From Arthrobacter sp. B1I2 (GTDB lineage: Bacteria > Actinomycetota > Actinomycetes > Actinomycetales > Micrococcaceae): a stretch of 64,000 nt of DNA. A program made the position numbers and the translations under genes. This document shows positions 18,122-27,068 of this stretch, piece after piece; positions within the stretch are counted from its first letter, which is position 1, and each line of letters opens with the position of its first letter. A model generated the notes under the pieces. That model saw only the letters and a program-made list of their open reading frames with translations, had not been told where the DNA came from and made no database searches. The DNA lies in NCBI RefSeq assembly GCF_030816485.1, contig NZ_JAUSYC010000001.1, forward strand, positions 248,001-312,000, written 5' to 3'.

Positions 18122-18161
18122 GTTCAACTAACGTTCATCTGGGTGGGCATAACCGTTTACC
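18122..18161. promoter_or_regulatory. PHO-box-like array with 11-bp period between senX3 and phoU
   Basis: GTTCAAC at 18122, GTTCATC at 18133 and GTTTACC at 18155 fall on an 11-base register, with a degenerate GGGTGGG at the remaining register position 18144. Direct repeats of GTTCA-type heptamers every 11 bases are the known layout of actinobacterial PhoP/RegX3 binding sites. The position between the divergent senX3-regX3 and phoU genes supports this. Binding is inferred. Confidence 0.65.
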
Positions 18162-18257
18162 CGGCGATGACAGAGTAAGTGACCAGAGCGCCCAATGGCG
18201 ACACGATTCCTGCTGCCCTGGAGCGGCCGGCGGGAGTTCCAAGGAAAGGACGCCTAC

Positions 18258-18920
18258 GTGCGTAAGGTTTTTCAGGAAGAGCTCACCCAGGTCGGTGACC
18301 AGCTGGTGGAGATCTCCCGGCTGGTCAGCGAAGCGATGGACAAGGCCACTACCTCATTCCAGGTAGCGGACGTGGACCTCGCGCAGGACGTGATCGCCGC
18401 GGACGCGCGCATCGACTTCCTGCAGAACAGCCTTGATGAGCGGGCCATCGACATTTTGGCGCTGCAGGGTCCTGTAGCCAGCGACCTGCGCATGATCGTG
18501 GGTTCCCTGCGGATGAGCGCATCCCTCGAGCGCATGGGCGACCTGGCCCGCCATATCGCCCAGCTGGCCCGTCTCAGGTACCCCTCCACGGTGATTCCCG
18601 AGTCCATGACGGAGACGTTCAACCGGATGGCCGAGCTGGACCAGCTCATCGCCGACAAGCTGACGGTCCTGCTGGAAACCCGCGATCTTGAGGTGGCCAG
18701 GGACATCCTGAAGGCGAACACCGCCATCAACGACCTGCACTTGAGCGTCTTCAAGGCCATCGCAGCCCCCGAATGGTCCGAGTCCCCTGCCACCACCGTT
18801 GACGTCGCCCTCGCCAGCCGCTACTTCGAGCGCTTCGCCGACCACGGCGTCTCGGTCGCACAGAAGGTGACCTACCTGGTCACGGGTGCCTGGCAGCCGA
18901 ACGCCAACGAGCACAGCTGA
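18258..18920 (+). CDS. phoU: Phosphate uptake regulator PhoU
   Basis: Negative modulator of phosphate signalling that links the Pst transporter to the sensor kinase. The product is about 220 residues, with two three-helix PhoU repeats; conserved segments are LRMIVGSLRMSASLERMGDLARHIAQLARLRYP in the first half and SRYFERFADHGVSVAQKVTYLVTG in the second, both carrying the acidic metal-binding motif ExxxD of the family. The start is put at GTG 18258 because AAGGAAAGGA lies seven bases before it and the family start is RKVFQEEL; a longer frame opens at 18195 but its extra residues look non-conserved. Probably controlled by RegX3 through the array at 18122-18161. Confidence 0.92.
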   Translation: MRKVFQEELTQVGDQLVEISRLVSEAMDKATTSFQVADVDLAQDVIAADARIDFLQNSLDERAIDILALQGPVASDLRMIVGSLRMSASLERMGDLARHIAQLARLRYPSTVIPESMTETFNRMAELDQLIADKLTVLLETRDLEVARDILKANTAINDLHLSVFKAIAAPEWSESPATTVDVALASRYFERFADHGVSVAQKVTYLVTGAWQPNANEHS

Positions 18921-18940
18921 GCATCAATCCGGAGGAATTA

Positions 18941-18982
18941 CGACGGCGGCCGGTCACCTTCCCAGGTGACCGGCCGCCGTCG
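18941..18982. terminator. Bidirectional hairpin between phoU and gpmA
   Basis: A perfect 19-bp inverted repeat (18941-18959 and 18964-18982, loop TCCC) sits between two convergent genes. There is no clear T run on either side, so it may act in both directions or only stabilise 3' ends. Confidence 0.7.
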
Positions 18983-18996
18983 AACACGTTAATGCC

Positions 18997-19743
18997 CTAC
19001 TTCTTGCCCTGGTTGGCTACAGCCAGGATTGCCTCCTCGGCGGCCTCCGGGTCAAGGTAGGTTCCGCCGGGCTTGACCGGCTTGAAGTCCTCGTCCAGGT
19101 CGTACACCAGCGGGATGCCCGTGGGGATGTTCAGGCCGGCAATGGCATCGTCGCTGATGCCGTCCAGGTGCTTGACCAGCGCGCGGAGCGAGTTGCCGTG
19201 CGCGGTGACCAGGACGGTCTTGCCGGCTTTGAGGTCTTCCTTGATGTCCGATTCCCAGTACGGCAGCAGGCGGACCAGGACGTCCTTCAGGCATTCGGTA
19301 CGAGGGAGGGCGTCGCCGAGGTCCGCGTAGCGGGGGTCGTGGGCCTGGGAGAACTCGGAGTTGTCGTCCAGGGGCGGCGGCGGGGTGTCGTAGGAACGGC
19401 GCCATTCCATGAACTGCTCTTCGCCGTATTCGGCGAGAGTCTGCGCCTTGTCCTTGCCCTGCAGCGCGCCGTAGTGCCGTTCGTTCAGGCGCCAGTCGCG
19501 CTTGACCGGGATCCAGCCGCGGTCGGCCTTGTCCAGGGCGATGTTCGCGGTGTTGATGGCCCGCTTCAGCAGGGAGGTATAGAGCACGTCCGGGAGGATG
19601 TTGTTCTCCACCAGCAGCTCACCGCCACGCGCTGCTTCGGCGCGGCCCTGGTCGTTCAGGTCGACGTCCACCCAGCCGGTGAACAGGTTTTTTGCGTTCC
19701 ATTCGCTGTGGCCGTGGCGCAGCAGAATCAGCTTGTAAGTCAT
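18997..19743 (-). CDS. gpmA: 2,3-bisphosphoglycerate-dependent phosphoglycerate mutase
   Basis: Glycolytic interconversion of 3- and 2-phosphoglycerate. It is 248 residues, the dPGM length. The phosphohistidine motif [12 protein letters not shown] is at the N-terminus, followed by [24 protein letters not shown] and the second active-site His in [20 protein letters not shown] are present. The Glu of [12 protein letters not shown] is the usual acid/base. Start ATG at 19743; it is transcribed divergently from the methyltransferase-like gene. No sign of operon partners. Confidence 0.96.
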   Translation of the reverse strand: MTYKLILLRHGHSEWNAKNLFTGWVDVDLNDQGRAEAARGGELLVENNILPDVLYTSLLKRAINTANIALDKADRGWIPVKRDWRLNERHYGALQGKDKAQTLAEYGEEQFMEWRRSYDTPPPPLDDNSEFSQAHDPRYADLGDALPRTECLKDVLVRLLPYWESDIKEDLKAGKTVLVTAHGNSLRALVKHLDGISDDAIAGLNIPTGIPLVYDLDEDFKPVKPGGTYLDPEAAEEAILAVANQGKK

Positions 19744-19886
19744 GATTTTTATCCTAGCGGAGCAGTGTTGCCGCCCGCCCAGCGTTACAAGGCCAGCGGC
19801 CGTGGTCCCGCTCCCCCATCACCGGCGTGCACTGGCAGGGCGAGTGTGCGTGTGCGGAGACCCAGCCGCAAAGATAGGGTTGGGCG

Positions 19887-20741
19887 GTGGTTCAAAAGGC
19901 TGAACGGGTGAACGCCCCGCAACTTTCCGGCAGGTCGCCGGCCGCCAGGCAGGGCCGGCCTGTGGGCAACGTGACCCGCGGCACCACCAACCCCAACCGG
20001 ATGCGCCGATTGGACCGCTGGCTGACCGGACCGCAGGCGTGGCGCCTGCGCGGGGCGGCCGACCCCCTCGTCGTTGACCTGGGCTACGGCGCAACCCCGG
20101 CCACCGCCGTCGAACTCCATGAAAGGCTCGCCACTGTCCGTCCGGACGTACGGGTCTGCGGGATCGAAATCGAACCGGAGCGCGTCCGCGCCGCGCTTCC
20201 GTTGCAGCGGCCCGGGCTGACCTTCCACGTGGGCGGCTTCGAACTCCCCGTTCCAGGGTGTCCTGTCCTGGTCCGTGCCTTCAATGTCCTGCGGCAGTAC
20301 GAGGAAGCTGATGTCCAGGGCATCTGGCAGCTGGTGCAGGACAGGTTGTGCCCAGATGGCATATTCGTTGACGGCACATGCGACGAAATCGGGCGGCGCG
20401 TTACGTGGGTGACATTGGACCAGCACCGTCCGCTGTCCCTGAGCATCTCCGTCCGTTTCGGCAGCTTTGACCTGCCCTCGGACGTGGCCGAACGGCTTCC
20501 CAAAGCCCTGATCCACCGCAACGTTCCCGGCGAACCGGTTCATGCCTTCATGCAGGCAATGGACCGGGCGTGGCTTGGGAGCGCACCCCTTGCCTCCTTC
20601 GGCAACAGGCAGCGCTGGGTGGGCATGTGCCGGAGCCTGCGCGACGCCGGGTGGCCGCTTCAGGACGGACCGGCCAGGTGGCGCCTTGGCGAGCTGACGG
20701 TGGACTGGGAGGCTGTGGCCCCTGATTACCAGGGGCCGTAA
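19887..20741 (+). CDS. Class I SAM-dependent methyltransferase-like protein
   Basis: A 284-residue protein. Residues 55-75 (ADPLVVDLGYGATPATAVEL) match motif I of Rossmann-fold methyltransferases, and the strand ending VCGIEIEPERV provides the acidic residue that usually binds the ribose of SAM. The rest (FNVLRQYEEADVQGIW, SISVRFGSFDL) is not specific for a substrate. Starts at GTG 19887; a GTG at 19908 is possible. Its last 16 bases overlap the end of the convergent DUF2516 gene. The substrate is unknown, and loss of catalytic activity cannot be excluded. Confidence 0.68.
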   Translation: MVQKAERVNAPQLSGRSPAARQGRPVGNVTRGTTNPNRMRRLDRWLTGPQAWRLRGAADPLVVDLGYGATPATAVELHERLATVRPDVRVCGIEIEPERVRAALPLQRPGLTFHVGGFELPVPGCPVLVRAFNVLRQYEEADVQGIWQLVQDRLCPDGIFVDGTCDEIGRRVTWVTLDQHRPLSLSISVRFGSFDLPSDVAERLPKALIHRNVPGEPVHAFMQAMDRAWLGSAPLASFGNRQRWVGMCRSLRDAGWPLQDGPARWRLGELTVDWEAVAPDYQGP

Positions 20742-21079
20742 GGGCCCATGTTGCGACTGCCGCCGCGGCCTGCATCCTTCACGGCGGGACGGACATCAGC
20801 CAGGTAGACGGAGGCTGCCACCACCGCGGCGAGCCCGAACAGGCCAAGGGTGCTGATGAGGCCTCCCCCGGCGCCGAACAGCGATATGACGCCGATCAGC
20901 AGAGCACCACCGGTCAGGGCAAGCCAGAACGTCTTGGTCCGCTTGCCGGTGGCTTCGAAGGCGTTGGCCCGGTGCCGGGCACAGTCCACGAACGCCCACA
21001 GTTCAAGCCCCAGGGCCACCAGGCCAAGGATAAAGAACACTGCCTGCTCTACAAACGCGATGATTATTCGACCGTCCAC
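20726..21079 (-). CDS. DUF2516 family small membrane protein
   Basis: A 117-residue protein with about three transmembrane helices (IAFVEQAVFFILGLVALGLE; TFWLALTGGALLIGVISLFG; the 80-95 region) and a short Gly-rich tail ending NMGPYGPW. The AFVDCARHRANAFEATGKRTK loop after the first helix is the recognisable DUF2516 segment. Start GTG at 21079, nine bases after the end of the trans-sulfuration gene, so probably co-transcribed with it. Function unknown. It overlaps the convergent methyltransferase-like gene by 16 bases. Confidence 0.8.
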   Translation of the reverse strand: MDGRIIIAFVEQAVFFILGLVALGLELWAFVDCARHRANAFEATGKRTKTFWLALTGGALLIGVISLFGAGGGLISTLGLFGLAAVVAASVYLADVRPAVKDAGRGGSRNMGPYGPW

Positions 21080-21088
21080 CAGTCCAGC

Positions 21089-22279
21089 CTAGCCGCCCAG
21101 CGCGTCCAGCGCCTGCTTCAGGTCAGCCCAGAGATCCTCAACGTTTTCCACCCCAACGCTCAGGCGCACCAGGTTCTCCGGGACGCTGACCGGTTCGGCC
21201 GAATGCCGGCGCCGGCGCTCGATCAGGGACTCGACCCCGCCCAGCGACGTGGCAGGCAGCCACAGCTCCAGCGCCTGCACCAGTTTGTCCGCCGCATCGG
21301 CACCACTCAGTCCTGCCGCGGGCGCCACCTGGATGCAGATGATGGAGCCAAACCCCTGCATTTGCGCTTTGGCCCGGGCGTGCCCGGGGTCGCTTCCGAG
21401 CCCGGGGAACCGGATGGATTCAATGGCCGGGTGCCCGGCGAGACGTTCGGCCAGGACCATCGCTGACTCCTGCGACCGCTCCACGCGCAGCGCGAGGGTC
21501 CGCAGGCCCCGCAGGGCGAGCCACGCTTCGAAGGGACCGGCGATGGCGCCGTGGATGATGCGGTGGTGGAGCAGCGCGGACCGGATGTCCGGGTTGGAGG
21601 TGACCAGCGCACCGAGGACGACGTCGGAGTGCCCGGCGAGGTACTTGGTCACCGAGTGGAGGACGACGTCGGATCCGAGCAACAGGGGCTGCTGCACCAG
21701 GGGGGTGGAGAAGGTGTTGTCAGTGACGACGATAGCGCCGGCTGCATGCGCGGCCTCTGCGACGGCCGACATGTCCGCTATCCCGAGCATGGGGTTGGTG
21801 GGGCTTTCCAGCCACAACATGGCCGCGGCTTTCGAGGACGGGCCCTCGGGCGCCAGGGCTGCCTTGACCGCATCAGTATCGGCGATGTCCACGGTCCGGA
21901 GTTCGATGAAGCCTTTTTCGGCGAGTTCCGAAGCCATCACCAGAGAGCCGGAGTAGCTGTGGTTGGGCATGACCAGCACACCGCCGGCAGGGATCAGAGA
22001 CAGCGCCGAACTGACCGCCGCCAGCCCCGATGCGTAGAGCAGGCCAGGAAGCGCGGATCTTTCAAGCTGGCCGAGCGCCTCCTCGAAGGGATCCCAGGTG
22101 GGGTTGGAGTAGCGGCCATAACCCCGGTCACCGTCACCCAGTGGACCAGTGCCGAAGTAGGTGGAGGAAAGGGTAATGGGAGGATTGACCGGCTGGTCCC
22201 TCTCCCGTGGCGGACGCCCGGCCGCCACCACCACGGTTTCCGGTGAAAGGGAAGCGGCCTGATGCTCGGAAAGACTCAT
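21089..22279 (-). CDS. Trans-sulfuration PLP enzyme (cystathionine gamma-synthase/lyase family)
   Basis: A PLP enzyme of methionine/cysteine interconversion, 396 residues. The PLP-binding lysine is Lys212 in LHSVTKYLAGHSDVVLGA; the upstream IVVTDNTFSTPLVQQPLLLG contains the Asp that binds the pyridine nitrogen; YGRYSNPTWDPFEEAL and PLLYASGLAAVSSAL-like segments are typical. The C-terminal LRLSVGVENVEDLWADLKQALDAL is conserved. Gamma-synthase, gamma-lyase and O-acetylhomoserine sulfhydrylase cannot be separated securely from sequence alone. It lies upstream of, and probably with, the DUF2516 gene, and diverges from tmk. Confidence 0.85.
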   Translation of the reverse strand: MSLSEHQAASLSPETVVVAAGRPPRERDQPVNPPITLSSTYFGTGPLGDGDRGYGRYSNPTWDPFEEALGQLERSALPGLLYASGLAAVSSALSLIPAGGVLVMPNHSYSGSLVMASELAEKGFIELRTVDIADTDAVKAALAPEGPSSKAAAMLWLESPTNPMLGIADMSAVAEAAHAAGAIVVTDNTFSTPLVQQPLLLGSDVVLHSVTKYLAGHSDVVLGALVTSNPDIRSALLHHRIIHGAIAGPFEAWLALRGLRTLALRVERSQESAMVLAERLAGHPAIESIRFPGLGSDPGHARAKAQMQGFGSIICIQVAPAAGLSGADAADKLVQALELWLPATSLGGVESLIERRRRHSAEPVSVPENLVRLSVGVENVEDLWADLKQALDALGG

Positions 22280-22414
22280 GGTGAAAAGCGTACTGTTCCT
22301 GCCGGATCCAGCGGAAAGCGGTGCCGCTTTGTGGACTGCTGCCGTTCACCAGGCAGCCACCTTTACTGCAGCTGCGGGTCGGGAAATGTCAGTACGCCTC
22401 GGTAGGCTTGAGAG

Positions 22415-23089
22415 GTGAACAAACAGAAGGCCGGCGTATTCATCGCATTCGAGGGTGGCGATGGTGCAGGCAAGTCCACCCAGGCGGCCAGGCTTGCTTC
22501 GGCCCTGGAGTCCAGGGGCTACACCGTGCTGTGCACCCGTGAACCCGGCGGCACCCCCGTGGGCGAGAAGCTGCGGTCGCTGGTGCTGGACCACGGCAAC
22601 GGCGACATCGATGCCCACACGGAAGCCCTTATTTTCGCGGCTTCCCGCGCTGCCCACGCCACCCAGGTCATCCGCCCGGCTCTTGGCCGCGGTGAGATCG
22701 TGCTGACGGACCGGTACATTGACTCCTCCGTGGCCTACCAGGGGGCCGGGCGCAACCTCGGCCTGGACGCGGTGCGGACGGTCAACGAGTGGGCCACCTC
22801 GGGCCTTCAGCCACACCTGACAGTTCTTTTGGATGTTGACCCCCGGCTTGGCCGGAGCCGCCGGACTGCCGGCCAGGCTGCGGAAGACCGCCTCGAATCC
22901 GAGGCAGACGAATTCCACACCCGGATCCGGGACGCTTTCCTCAACCTCGCAGCCAGCCGCCCCGAGTCGTACCTGGTCCTCCCGGCCCACCTGCCAATTG
23001 ATGAACTTGCGGCGCGGATCCTTGCCCGGGTGGATACCCTCCTCGCTGTTCCCGCCGCGGCAGCGGCCACGGACGGCGGTGGTTCATGA
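22415..23089 (+). CDS. tmk: Thymidylate kinase
   Basis: Phosphorylates dTMP to dTDP. It is 224 residues. The P-loop is FIAFEGGDGAGKSTQAARLA, the DR(Y/H) motif is LTDRYIDSSVAYQGAGR, and the lid region contains RRTAGQAAEDRLESE. The start is a GTG at 22415. Its stop overlaps the ATG of holB (ATGA), and holB overlaps the next gene in the same way, giving a tightly coupled three-gene operon. tmk-holB adjacency is common across bacteria and fits a replication-linked role. Confidence 0.96.
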   Translation: MNKQKAGVFIAFEGGDGAGKSTQAARLASALESRGYTVLCTREPGGTPVGEKLRSLVLDHGNGDIDAHTEALIFAASRAAHATQVIRPALGRGEIVLTDRYIDSSVAYQGAGRNLGLDAVRTVNEWATSGLQPHLTVLLDVDPRLGRSRRTAGQAAEDRLESEADEFHTRIRDAFLNLAASRPESYLVLPAHLPIDELAARILARVDTLLAVPAAAAATDGGGS

Positions 23090-24249
23090 CTGTCTGGGAT
23101 GACCTCCAGGGCCAGCCCGCCGTCGTCGAACAACTCCGCCAGGCCGCAAGCGGTGAAAGTCTGACGCACGCCTGGCTGTTCACCGGCCCGCCGGGATCCG
23201 GCCGTTCAAATGCCGCCAAGGCGTTCGCGGCCGCGTTGAACTGCGACCAGGAGGACGTGGGCCTGCGTGGCTGCGGACAGTGCCAGGCGTGCCACACGAT
23301 TCTGGGTGAAACCCATTCGGACGTGACGTTCGTGCGCACCGAGAAGGTCACCATCACCATTGACGAGGCCAGGGAACTGGTGGCGACGGCGGGTAACCGG
23401 CCCTCTTCAGGGCGTTGGCGGATCATTGTGGTGGAGGACGCCGACCGCATGGCCGAACGGACCACCAACGTGCTGCTCAAGGCCATCGAGGAACCCACGC
23501 CGCGGACCGTGTGGATGCTCTGCGCGCCGTCCCCGGCGGACGTCCTGGTCACCATCCGGTCCCGCTGCCGCAGCGTTGCCTTGCGGCTGCCCCCCGCCTC
23601 GGACGTGGCAGCACTGCTGGTCCGGCGCGACGGCGTTGACCCTGCCCTTGCGGAGCAGGCGGCCCGTGCAGCGCAGAGCCACGTGGGCATCGCCCGCCGG
23701 CTGGCCAGGGATCCCGCAGCAAGGGAACGCCGCCTGGAGACGGTCCGCTTTCCGCTTGGGCTGCGGGGCGTAACAGCTGCGGTCATGATGGCGGACAAGC
23801 TGGTCAAGATCGCCACCGCAGAGGCCAACAGCTCCAATGAGGAGCGGGACGCCGCGGAGAAGGCCGCCCTCCTGGCGACGCTCGGGGCGCCGGAATCCGG
23901 GACCCTGCCCCCTGCCATGCGCAGCCAGCTGAAACAGCTCGAAGACGACCAGAAACGGCGGGCCAAGAGATCCATTACGGACTCCCTGGACCGGACGCTC
24001 ACGGATTTGTTGTCCTTCTACCGGGACGTACTGGTCATCCAGCTTGGGAACGCCGTGGAGCTGGTCAACGTTGAGCTGAGGAGTGAGCTGGAGGGGTTCG
24101 CAGCCCGCAGCACTCCGGAAGCCACGTTGGCCCGAATGGACGCCATCAACAAAGCCCGCGAACGTATAACCACCACCAACGTTGCCCCGCTGCTGACAAT
24201 TGAGTCCATGGCGGCCAGCCTGATCCAGCCCTCCAAGGAGACCCGATGA
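23086..24249 (+). CDS. holB: DNA polymerase III subunit delta'
   Basis: Clamp-loader subunit, 387 residues. AAA+ domain with GPPGSGRSNAAKAFAAALNC, where the usual P-loop Lys is Arg, a substitution compatible with delta' being a non-hydrolysing subunit; a four-Cys zinc module follows (CDQ...CGQCQACH). VVEDADRMAERTTNVLLKAIEEP and the SRC motif region (TIRSRCRSVALRLP) are characteristic. The C-terminal third is helical collar domain. ATGA overlaps on both sides couple it to tmk and to the downstream hydrolase. Confidence 0.92.
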   Translation: MTVWDDLQGQPAVVEQLRQAASGESLTHAWLFTGPPGSGRSNAAKAFAAALNCDQEDVGLRGCGQCQACHTILGETHSDVTFVRTEKVTITIDEARELVATAGNRPSSGRWRIIVVEDADRMAERTTNVLLKAIEEPTPRTVWMLCAPSPADVLVTIRSRCRSVALRLPPASDVAALLVRRDGVDPALAEQAARAAQSHVGIARRLARDPAARERRLETVRFPLGLRGVTAAVMMADKLVKIATAEANSSNEERDAAEKAALLATLGAPESGTLPPAMRSQLKQLEDDQKRRAKRSITDSLDRTLTDLLSFYRDVLVIQLGNAVELVNVELRSELEGFAARSTPEATLARMDAINKARERITTTNVAPLLTIESMAASLIQPSKETR

Positions 24250-25814
24250 CTGCCCGCCCCCTGCCCGCACGCCGCAGGTCCCTGACGGTGGCCGGCCGGG
24301 CCGCCGGCGCAATGGCCCTGGCCATGGTCCTGGCTTCGTGCAGTCTTCTCAACGGCGGGGACAAGAACCCCCCCGAGGCTGCAACCGCCCGGGCCGACCC
24401 CTCAATCGTGGCGTCCGCTCCTGCCGGGCTGGAAAAGTTTTACTCGCAGGAAGTCGTGTGGCAGCCCTGCGAAGGGGAATTCCAGTGCGCCAAAGTGACC
24501 GTGCCAATGGATTACGCCAATCCTGCCGGCGAGACCATCCAGCTTGCCGCGCTGCGGGCGTCCAGCACAGGAAAGAAGACCGGCAGCCTCCTGGTCAATC
24601 CCGGCGGCCCTGGCGCCTCCGGTTATGACTTTGTCAAAGACGCTGCCGGAACGCATTTTTCAGCTGCAGTGCGCAACGCTTACGACCTGGTGGGCTTCGA
24701 TCCGCGCGGCGTGAAGCGCTCCTCTCCCGTCACCTGCATGACGGATGCGGAACGCGATGCCGCCCGGGCCAAGATCTACGCGCTGGAAACTGATGCCGGG
24801 CTGGCGGCGGCCCTGGCCGACAACAAGGAAATCGCCGCCCAGTGCGCGGCGCAGACAGGCCCGGTCCTGGCGCACATTGACACCGTCAGCGCCGCGAAGG
24901 ACCTGGACGTGCTCCGCGCTGTAGTGAACGACTCCAAGCTGAATTTCCTGGGGTACTCCTACGGCACGTTCCTGGGCTCCACGTACGCCTCGCTTTTCCC
25001 GGACAATGTGGGCCGGATGGTTCTCGACGGCGCCCTCGACCCATCAATCACCAATGAAGAGCTGACCAGCGGCCAGGCCCGCGCCTTCGAAAAAGCAATC
25101 CATGCCTACGTGGCCAGCTGCCAGAAGCAGAGCAACTGCCCCCTGAGCGGCGGTGTTGAGTCCGGTGTGCAGCAGATCCGTGACCTGATCAACGCCGTAC
25201 AGCAGACACCCCGCACGGCCAAGGACGGGCGGCTGGTCAATGCAACCACATTGGTCAGCGGCCTGATCACCCCGCTTTACAACGACCAAAGCTGGCCGGC
25301 CCTCACCCAGGCGCTGGAAGCCGCCCTGTCCGGCGACGTAAGCCTCATGCTCCGGCTTGCCGATCTCGGCGCCGACCGTGCCCCCGACGGTTCCTACACG
25401 TCCAATTCGGCGCTCGCCTTCAATGCGATCAACTGCCTGGACTACCCCATGGTTTCGGATCCAACATCCATGCGGGCGGAAGAGAAGCGGCTGGAACAGG
25501 ATTCCCCCACCCTGGGTTACTTCTTTGCCTATGGCGGGACCACCTGCGCGGACTGGCCGTACAAGAACGTCCGCACGCCAGCGCCGGTGGAATACAGCGG
25601 TGACTCCCCCATCGTGGTCATCGGCACCACAGGCGACCCCGCCACGCCCGTTGACTGGGCAGCGTCATTGCGCAAGCAGCTGGGAAACGCCGCCCTGCTG
25701 ACGTGGAGGGGCGAAGGCCACACCGCCTACGGCCGGGCCAACAGCTGCCTTGAGAATTCAGTAGACAGCTACCTGGTAAGCGGCAAACTTCCGGCCGACA
25801 ACACCATCTGCTGA
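24246..25814 (+). CDS. Alpha/beta-hydrolase lipoprotein, tripeptidyl aminopeptidase (TAP) family
   Basis: A predicted cell-surface peptidase of 522 residues. N-terminus: twin-arginine-like RRRS, hydrophobic helix and the lipobox MVLASC, so lipid-anchored. The nucleophile is Ser238 in LGYSYGTFLGSTYASLFP, preceded by the oxyanion HGGPG-like segment NPGGPGASGYDF; the charge relay Asp is in GTTGDPATPVDWA and the His in GEGHTAYGR, within the TAP C-terminal domain. The closest described group is the Streptomyces SlpD/SlpE/TAP secreted aminopeptidases and mycobacterial CaeA/Hip1-type enzymes. Its ATG overlaps the holB stop, so it is expressed with replication genes although functionally unrelated. 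Confidence 0.87.
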   Translation: MTARPLPARRRSLTVAGRAAGAMALAMVLASCSLLNGGDKNPPEAATARADPSIVASAPAGLEKFYSQEVVWQPCEGEFQCAKVTVPMDYANPAGETIQLAALRASSTGKKTGSLLVNPGGPGASGYDFVKDAAGTHFSAAVRNAYDLVGFDPRGVKRSSPVTCMTDAERDAARAKIYALETDAGLAAALADNKEIAAQCAAQTGPVLAHIDTVSAAKDLDVLRAVVNDSKLNFLGYSYGTFLGSTYASLFPDNVGRMVLDGALDPSITNEELTSGQARAFEKAIHAYVASCQKQSNCPLSGGVESGVQQIRDLINAVQQTPRTAKDGRLVNATTLVSGLITPLYNDQSWPALTQALEAALSGDVSLMLRLADLGADRAPDGSYTSNSALAFNAINCLDYPMVSDPTSMRAEEKRLEQDSPTLGYFFAYGGTTCADWPYKNVRTPAPVEYSGDSPIVVIGTTGDPATPVDWAASLRKQLGNAALLTWRGEGHTAYGRANSCLENSVDSYLVSGKLPADNTIC

Positions 25815-25919
25815 GCCCCGCCGCAGCCTTTGCCCGCCCATTTTGACCGCGGCGGCGGGACTCTATTACAGTTGACTCTTGCATGAAGCGCCCGGTTCTT
25901 CCGGGGGGTTTCGTGCGGT

Positions 25920-25992
25920 GCTTCCTTAGCTCAGTCGGTAGAGCGTTTCACTCGTAATGAAAAGGTCATCAGTTCGATTCTGATAGGAAGCT
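25920..25992 (+). tRNA. tRNA-Thr (anticodon CGU)
   Basis: A full cloverleaf: acceptor GCTTCCT/AGGAAGC, D arm GCTC...GAGC, anticodon stem TTTCA/TGAAA with loop CTCGTAA giving anticodon CGU, T arm ATCAG-TTCGATT-CTGAT. CCA is not encoded. A possible TTGACT -35 lies at 25872-25877. Confidence 0.93.
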
Positions 25993-25998
25993 CGGGAT

Positions 25999-26032
25999 AA
26001 ACCCCTAGGACTCGAGGGTTCTAGGGGTTTTT
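25999..26032 (+). terminator. Terminator of tRNA-Thr
   Basis: AAACCCCTAG (25999-26008) pairs with CTAGGGGTTT (26021-26030), ending in a T run. It begins seven bases after the tRNA. Confidence 0.85.
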
Positions 26033-26221
26033 CGCTGGTTAAGCCATGAGCTTCTTCTGTGGCCGATACGCACCTGTGGCACACTCCGATTTCTTCTCTA
26101 CAAGCCCAAGCCACGGTGATGCGGTTCCAGTCACGACGGGTGAGTCATAGTCCCCGGCACGGGACCTGGCCGAACCGGATCGAGAAAAACACCGAAGCGG
26201 ATCTTGCACCGGCTGGCCCAT

Positions 26222-26908
26222 TCATGGACGCGATTCGCCCAACGTCCGGGCTGGAACCGGGGCCCGGGGCGAGACGGCCATGTCTACTGGGCTGCTTTCC
26301 TCGGCCCGGTTCCTGATTCCGTGGAGCATCCTCAGGGACATGACGAAACTGGCAACTTCCACGGTCTCGACCAGGAACCGGGCCCACCACTGGCGATAGG
26401 CGTACCGCTCTCGAACAACGAGGCGGGTGGTTCCGTCTGGTTTCGGTTGGAGGATGAACGCCCAAGTGAAGTCGAAGGGCCCAGCTGCCGCGCTCGGGGG
26501 AATTCGCAGGACAAGGGCCCTTTCCGGCTCAAGGAGCCCCACCTCCAGGCTCGAGGAGTCCGTGGGTGCCAAATGAACCGGGTCCCCCACCTTGATGTCC
26601 TGCCACTCGGAGTGGATCCGGTCCGCGCTATGAATGTCCAGGCCGACGAGGTTTTCCAGGAAGTCGTAGCTGTAGAGGCCGCCCCGGCGCTGTCCCATCT
26701 GTGCCAACCAAGGCCAAACTTTCTCAGCCGGAGCATGGATGGTGACAGCCCGTGTTGCCTGCAGGCCAGCGTGAGTGATGAAACCGTCGCCTGGAAGCGG
26801 GCTGCCCCACTCCTCGGGGGTGGAACCCCAGCGGAGTTGGAGGCGCCGGAATGCGAATCCGCAACCAACGCCAGTGAGAATTGCGGGGACAGAGAGTGCT
26901 GGCATCAT
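26222..26908 (-). CDS. SRPBCC (START-like) domain protein
   Basis: A 228-residue protein with a hydrophobic N-terminal segment (MMPALSVPAILTGVGCGFAF) that may be a membrane anchor. Residues 50-185 resemble the helix-grip fold: TRAVTIHAPAEKVWPWLAQMG is the usual opening of polyketide-cyclase/SRPBCC proteins, followed by YSYDFLENLVGLDIHSAD and a long C-terminal helix. No catalytic residues can be assigned; these proteins bind hydrophobic ligands or assist cyclisation. It stands alone between tRNA-Thr and the CPBP gene, on the opposite strand from both. The region looks accessory, and the flanking gaps (26033-26221 and 26909-27068) show no recognisable features. Confidence 0.75.
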   Translation of the reverse strand: MMPALSVPAILTGVGCGFAFRRLQLRWGSTPEEWGSPLPGDGFITHAGLQATRAVTIHAPAEKVWPWLAQMGQRRGGLYSYDFLENLVGLDIHSADRIHSEWQDIKVGDPVHLAPTDSSSLEVGLLEPERALVLRIPPSAAAGPFDFTWAFILQPKPDGTTRLVVRERYAYRQWWARFLVETVEVASFVMSLRMLHGIRNRAEESSPVDMAVSPRAPVPARTLGESRP

Positions 26909-27068
26909 TTAGCCGAGTCTGCCAACCGGCAGTTCAGTTGTCATGGGCCGGAAGCCCCGCTTCCGGCCGGTTTTCCAAATCATCGGCGTATCCATACCCC
27001 TGGCTAAATGCCCTATCAACAGGGACCCATGCGGGCCACACTGTCTACACGACGAAAGGTCGGTCCTG

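Noticed and set aside
22280..22414. SAM riboswitch ahead of the trans-sulfuration gene
   Set aside because: The leader is short and I could not find the conserved SAM-riboswitch helices or core.
25920..25992. tRNA-Thr as an att site of an integrative element
   Set aside because: No integrase gene and no second copy of the tRNA 3' end were noticed in the window.
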